Source of the DNA: Cyclobacteriaceae bacterium
GTDB taxonomy: Bacteria; Bacteroidota; Bacteroidia; Cytophagales; Cyclobacteriaceae
Assembly: GCA_028281285.1 (NCBI GenBank)
Contig: JANQKF010000033.1
Span: forward strand, 248,001-312,000
Direction: 5' to 3'
DNA length: 64,000 nt
The notes under the pieces were generated by a model, which worked only from the letters and a program-made list of their open reading frames with translations, made no database searches and had not been told where the DNA came from. Below, piece after piece: positions 63,746 to 64,000 of this stretch. The stretch's first letter is position 1. Each line of letters begins with the position of its first letter. A program made the position numbers and the translations under genes.

Positions 63746-63766
63746 ATCCTGAAACAAGTTCAGGAT
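63746..63766. repeat. Intergenic hairpin repeat
   Basis: ATCCTGAA-ACAAG-TTCAGGAT, an 8-bp stem, sits between two minus-strand genes. The form GATCCTGAAACAAGTTCAGG is a common short intergenic repeat in Bacteroidota; it could act as a terminator for the gene at 63772. Confidence 0.6.
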
Positions 63767-63771
63767 GACTC

Positions 63772-64000
63772 TTAATTTTTATCCTTGGTATAGGGAAATT
63801 GTTGGCCGCCTTGCTTTAGAATAAAGGTGGTATACTTTCCATCGACCTTGTCGCCAAAGATCATCACTATTCCTGCTGCATCAAATTTAAATTCGGTCTC
63901 GCTTATGGCAGTTAGTGGAAAAGGATTCTGACCGGTAGCTTGAGCCGTTAATTGACCATCAGTGACTTTTACAGAAATCTTTAAAGGTAGTTTTGATGAG
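63772..64000 (-). CDS. C-terminal fragment, possible serine-hydrolase C-terminal (DUF3471-like) domain
   Basis: The 3' end of a minus-strand gene that starts beyond the window. The 75 visible residues (LKISVKVTDGQLTAQATGQ, FPLTAISETEFKFDAAGIVMIF, ending PYTKDKN) look like the beta-barrel C-terminal domain that follows serine hydrolases (beta-lactamase fold) in Bacteroidota. The catalytic part is outside. Confidence 0.5.
   Translation of the reverse strand, partial: SSKLPLKISVKVTDGQLTAQATGQNPFPLTAISETEFKFDAAGIVMIFGDKVDGKYTTFILKQGGQQFPYTKDKN

Overview
The window is chromosomal DNA from a member of the Bacteroidota, most likely a marine-type member of the Cytophagales. The evidence is the gene content: the order miaB, sigma-54 activator, LptE, TPR protein, secG, groES, groEL; OmpA/PD40 proteins; DUF6090, DUF2007, DUF3817 and DUF1080 proteins; many AraC regulators with two-residue or cupin sensor domains; and promoter-like boxes of the TAnnTTTG type in place of Shine-Dalgarno signals. 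I assign no species. I saw no rRNA, tRNA, CRISPR array, insertion sequence or prophage. Several genes start with TTG or GTG.

Layout. 1-9 kb: the tail of a POT peptide transporter, then a mostly minus-strand run (UDG-like protein, MFS exporter, GNAT, DUF1080 protein, HExxH membrane protein, acyl-CoA ligase, DUF3817 protein), an M28 peptidase and a thioredoxin-fold lipid/envelope-type protein. 9-17 kb: SDR enzymes, two AraC regulators, a probable secreted M91-type metalloprotease effector with an N-terminus resembling contractile-injection-system cargo, and an operon of a Cys-nucleophile hydrolase with two NTF2-like proteins. 17-19 kb: a two-gene plus-strand operon that looks like glycine/ornithine-type aminolipid synthesis. 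19-26 kb: arylamine N-acetyltransferase, a TM-only ABC protein, a sterol-desaturase-family hydroxylase, AraC regulators, DinB, an LDH-family dehydrogenase and a VOC protein. 27-33 kb: secreted peptidases (M20, S9 DPP-IV type), a serine hydrolase and a Tat-exported putative zinc hydrolase, with REP-like intergenic repeats between them. 33-38 kb: a leucine-rich-repeat protein, an AbiU2-like HEPN protein and groEL/groES.

38-47 kb is a conserved housekeeping and envelope block (secG, TPR protein, LptE, sigma-54 activator, miaB, FKBP isomerase, DsrE-like protein, pabB-like synthase, YceI). 47-54 kb is mostly plus strand: gamma carbonic anhydrase, DinB, thioesterase, acidic protein, serine hydrolase, histone-deacetylase-like protein, OmpA/PD40 protein and a DUF6090 protein. 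55-63 kb holds an AraC-linked minus-strand carbohydrate operon (phytanoyl-CoA-dioxygenase-like protein, alpha-amylase, sulfatase, sugar porter) that appears to be decaying: the amylase carries an in-frame TAG before its third catalytic aspartate, and only the C-terminal scrap of the sugar porter is left. The window ends with a sulfotransferase, a thioesterase and a C-terminal gene fragment.

The most interesting items are the M91/injection-system-cargo candidate (12787-13845), the decaying sugar operon, a second gene cut by an in-frame TAG (50615), the aminolipid pair, the AbiU2-like protein next to groEL, and the family of degenerate palindromic repeats.
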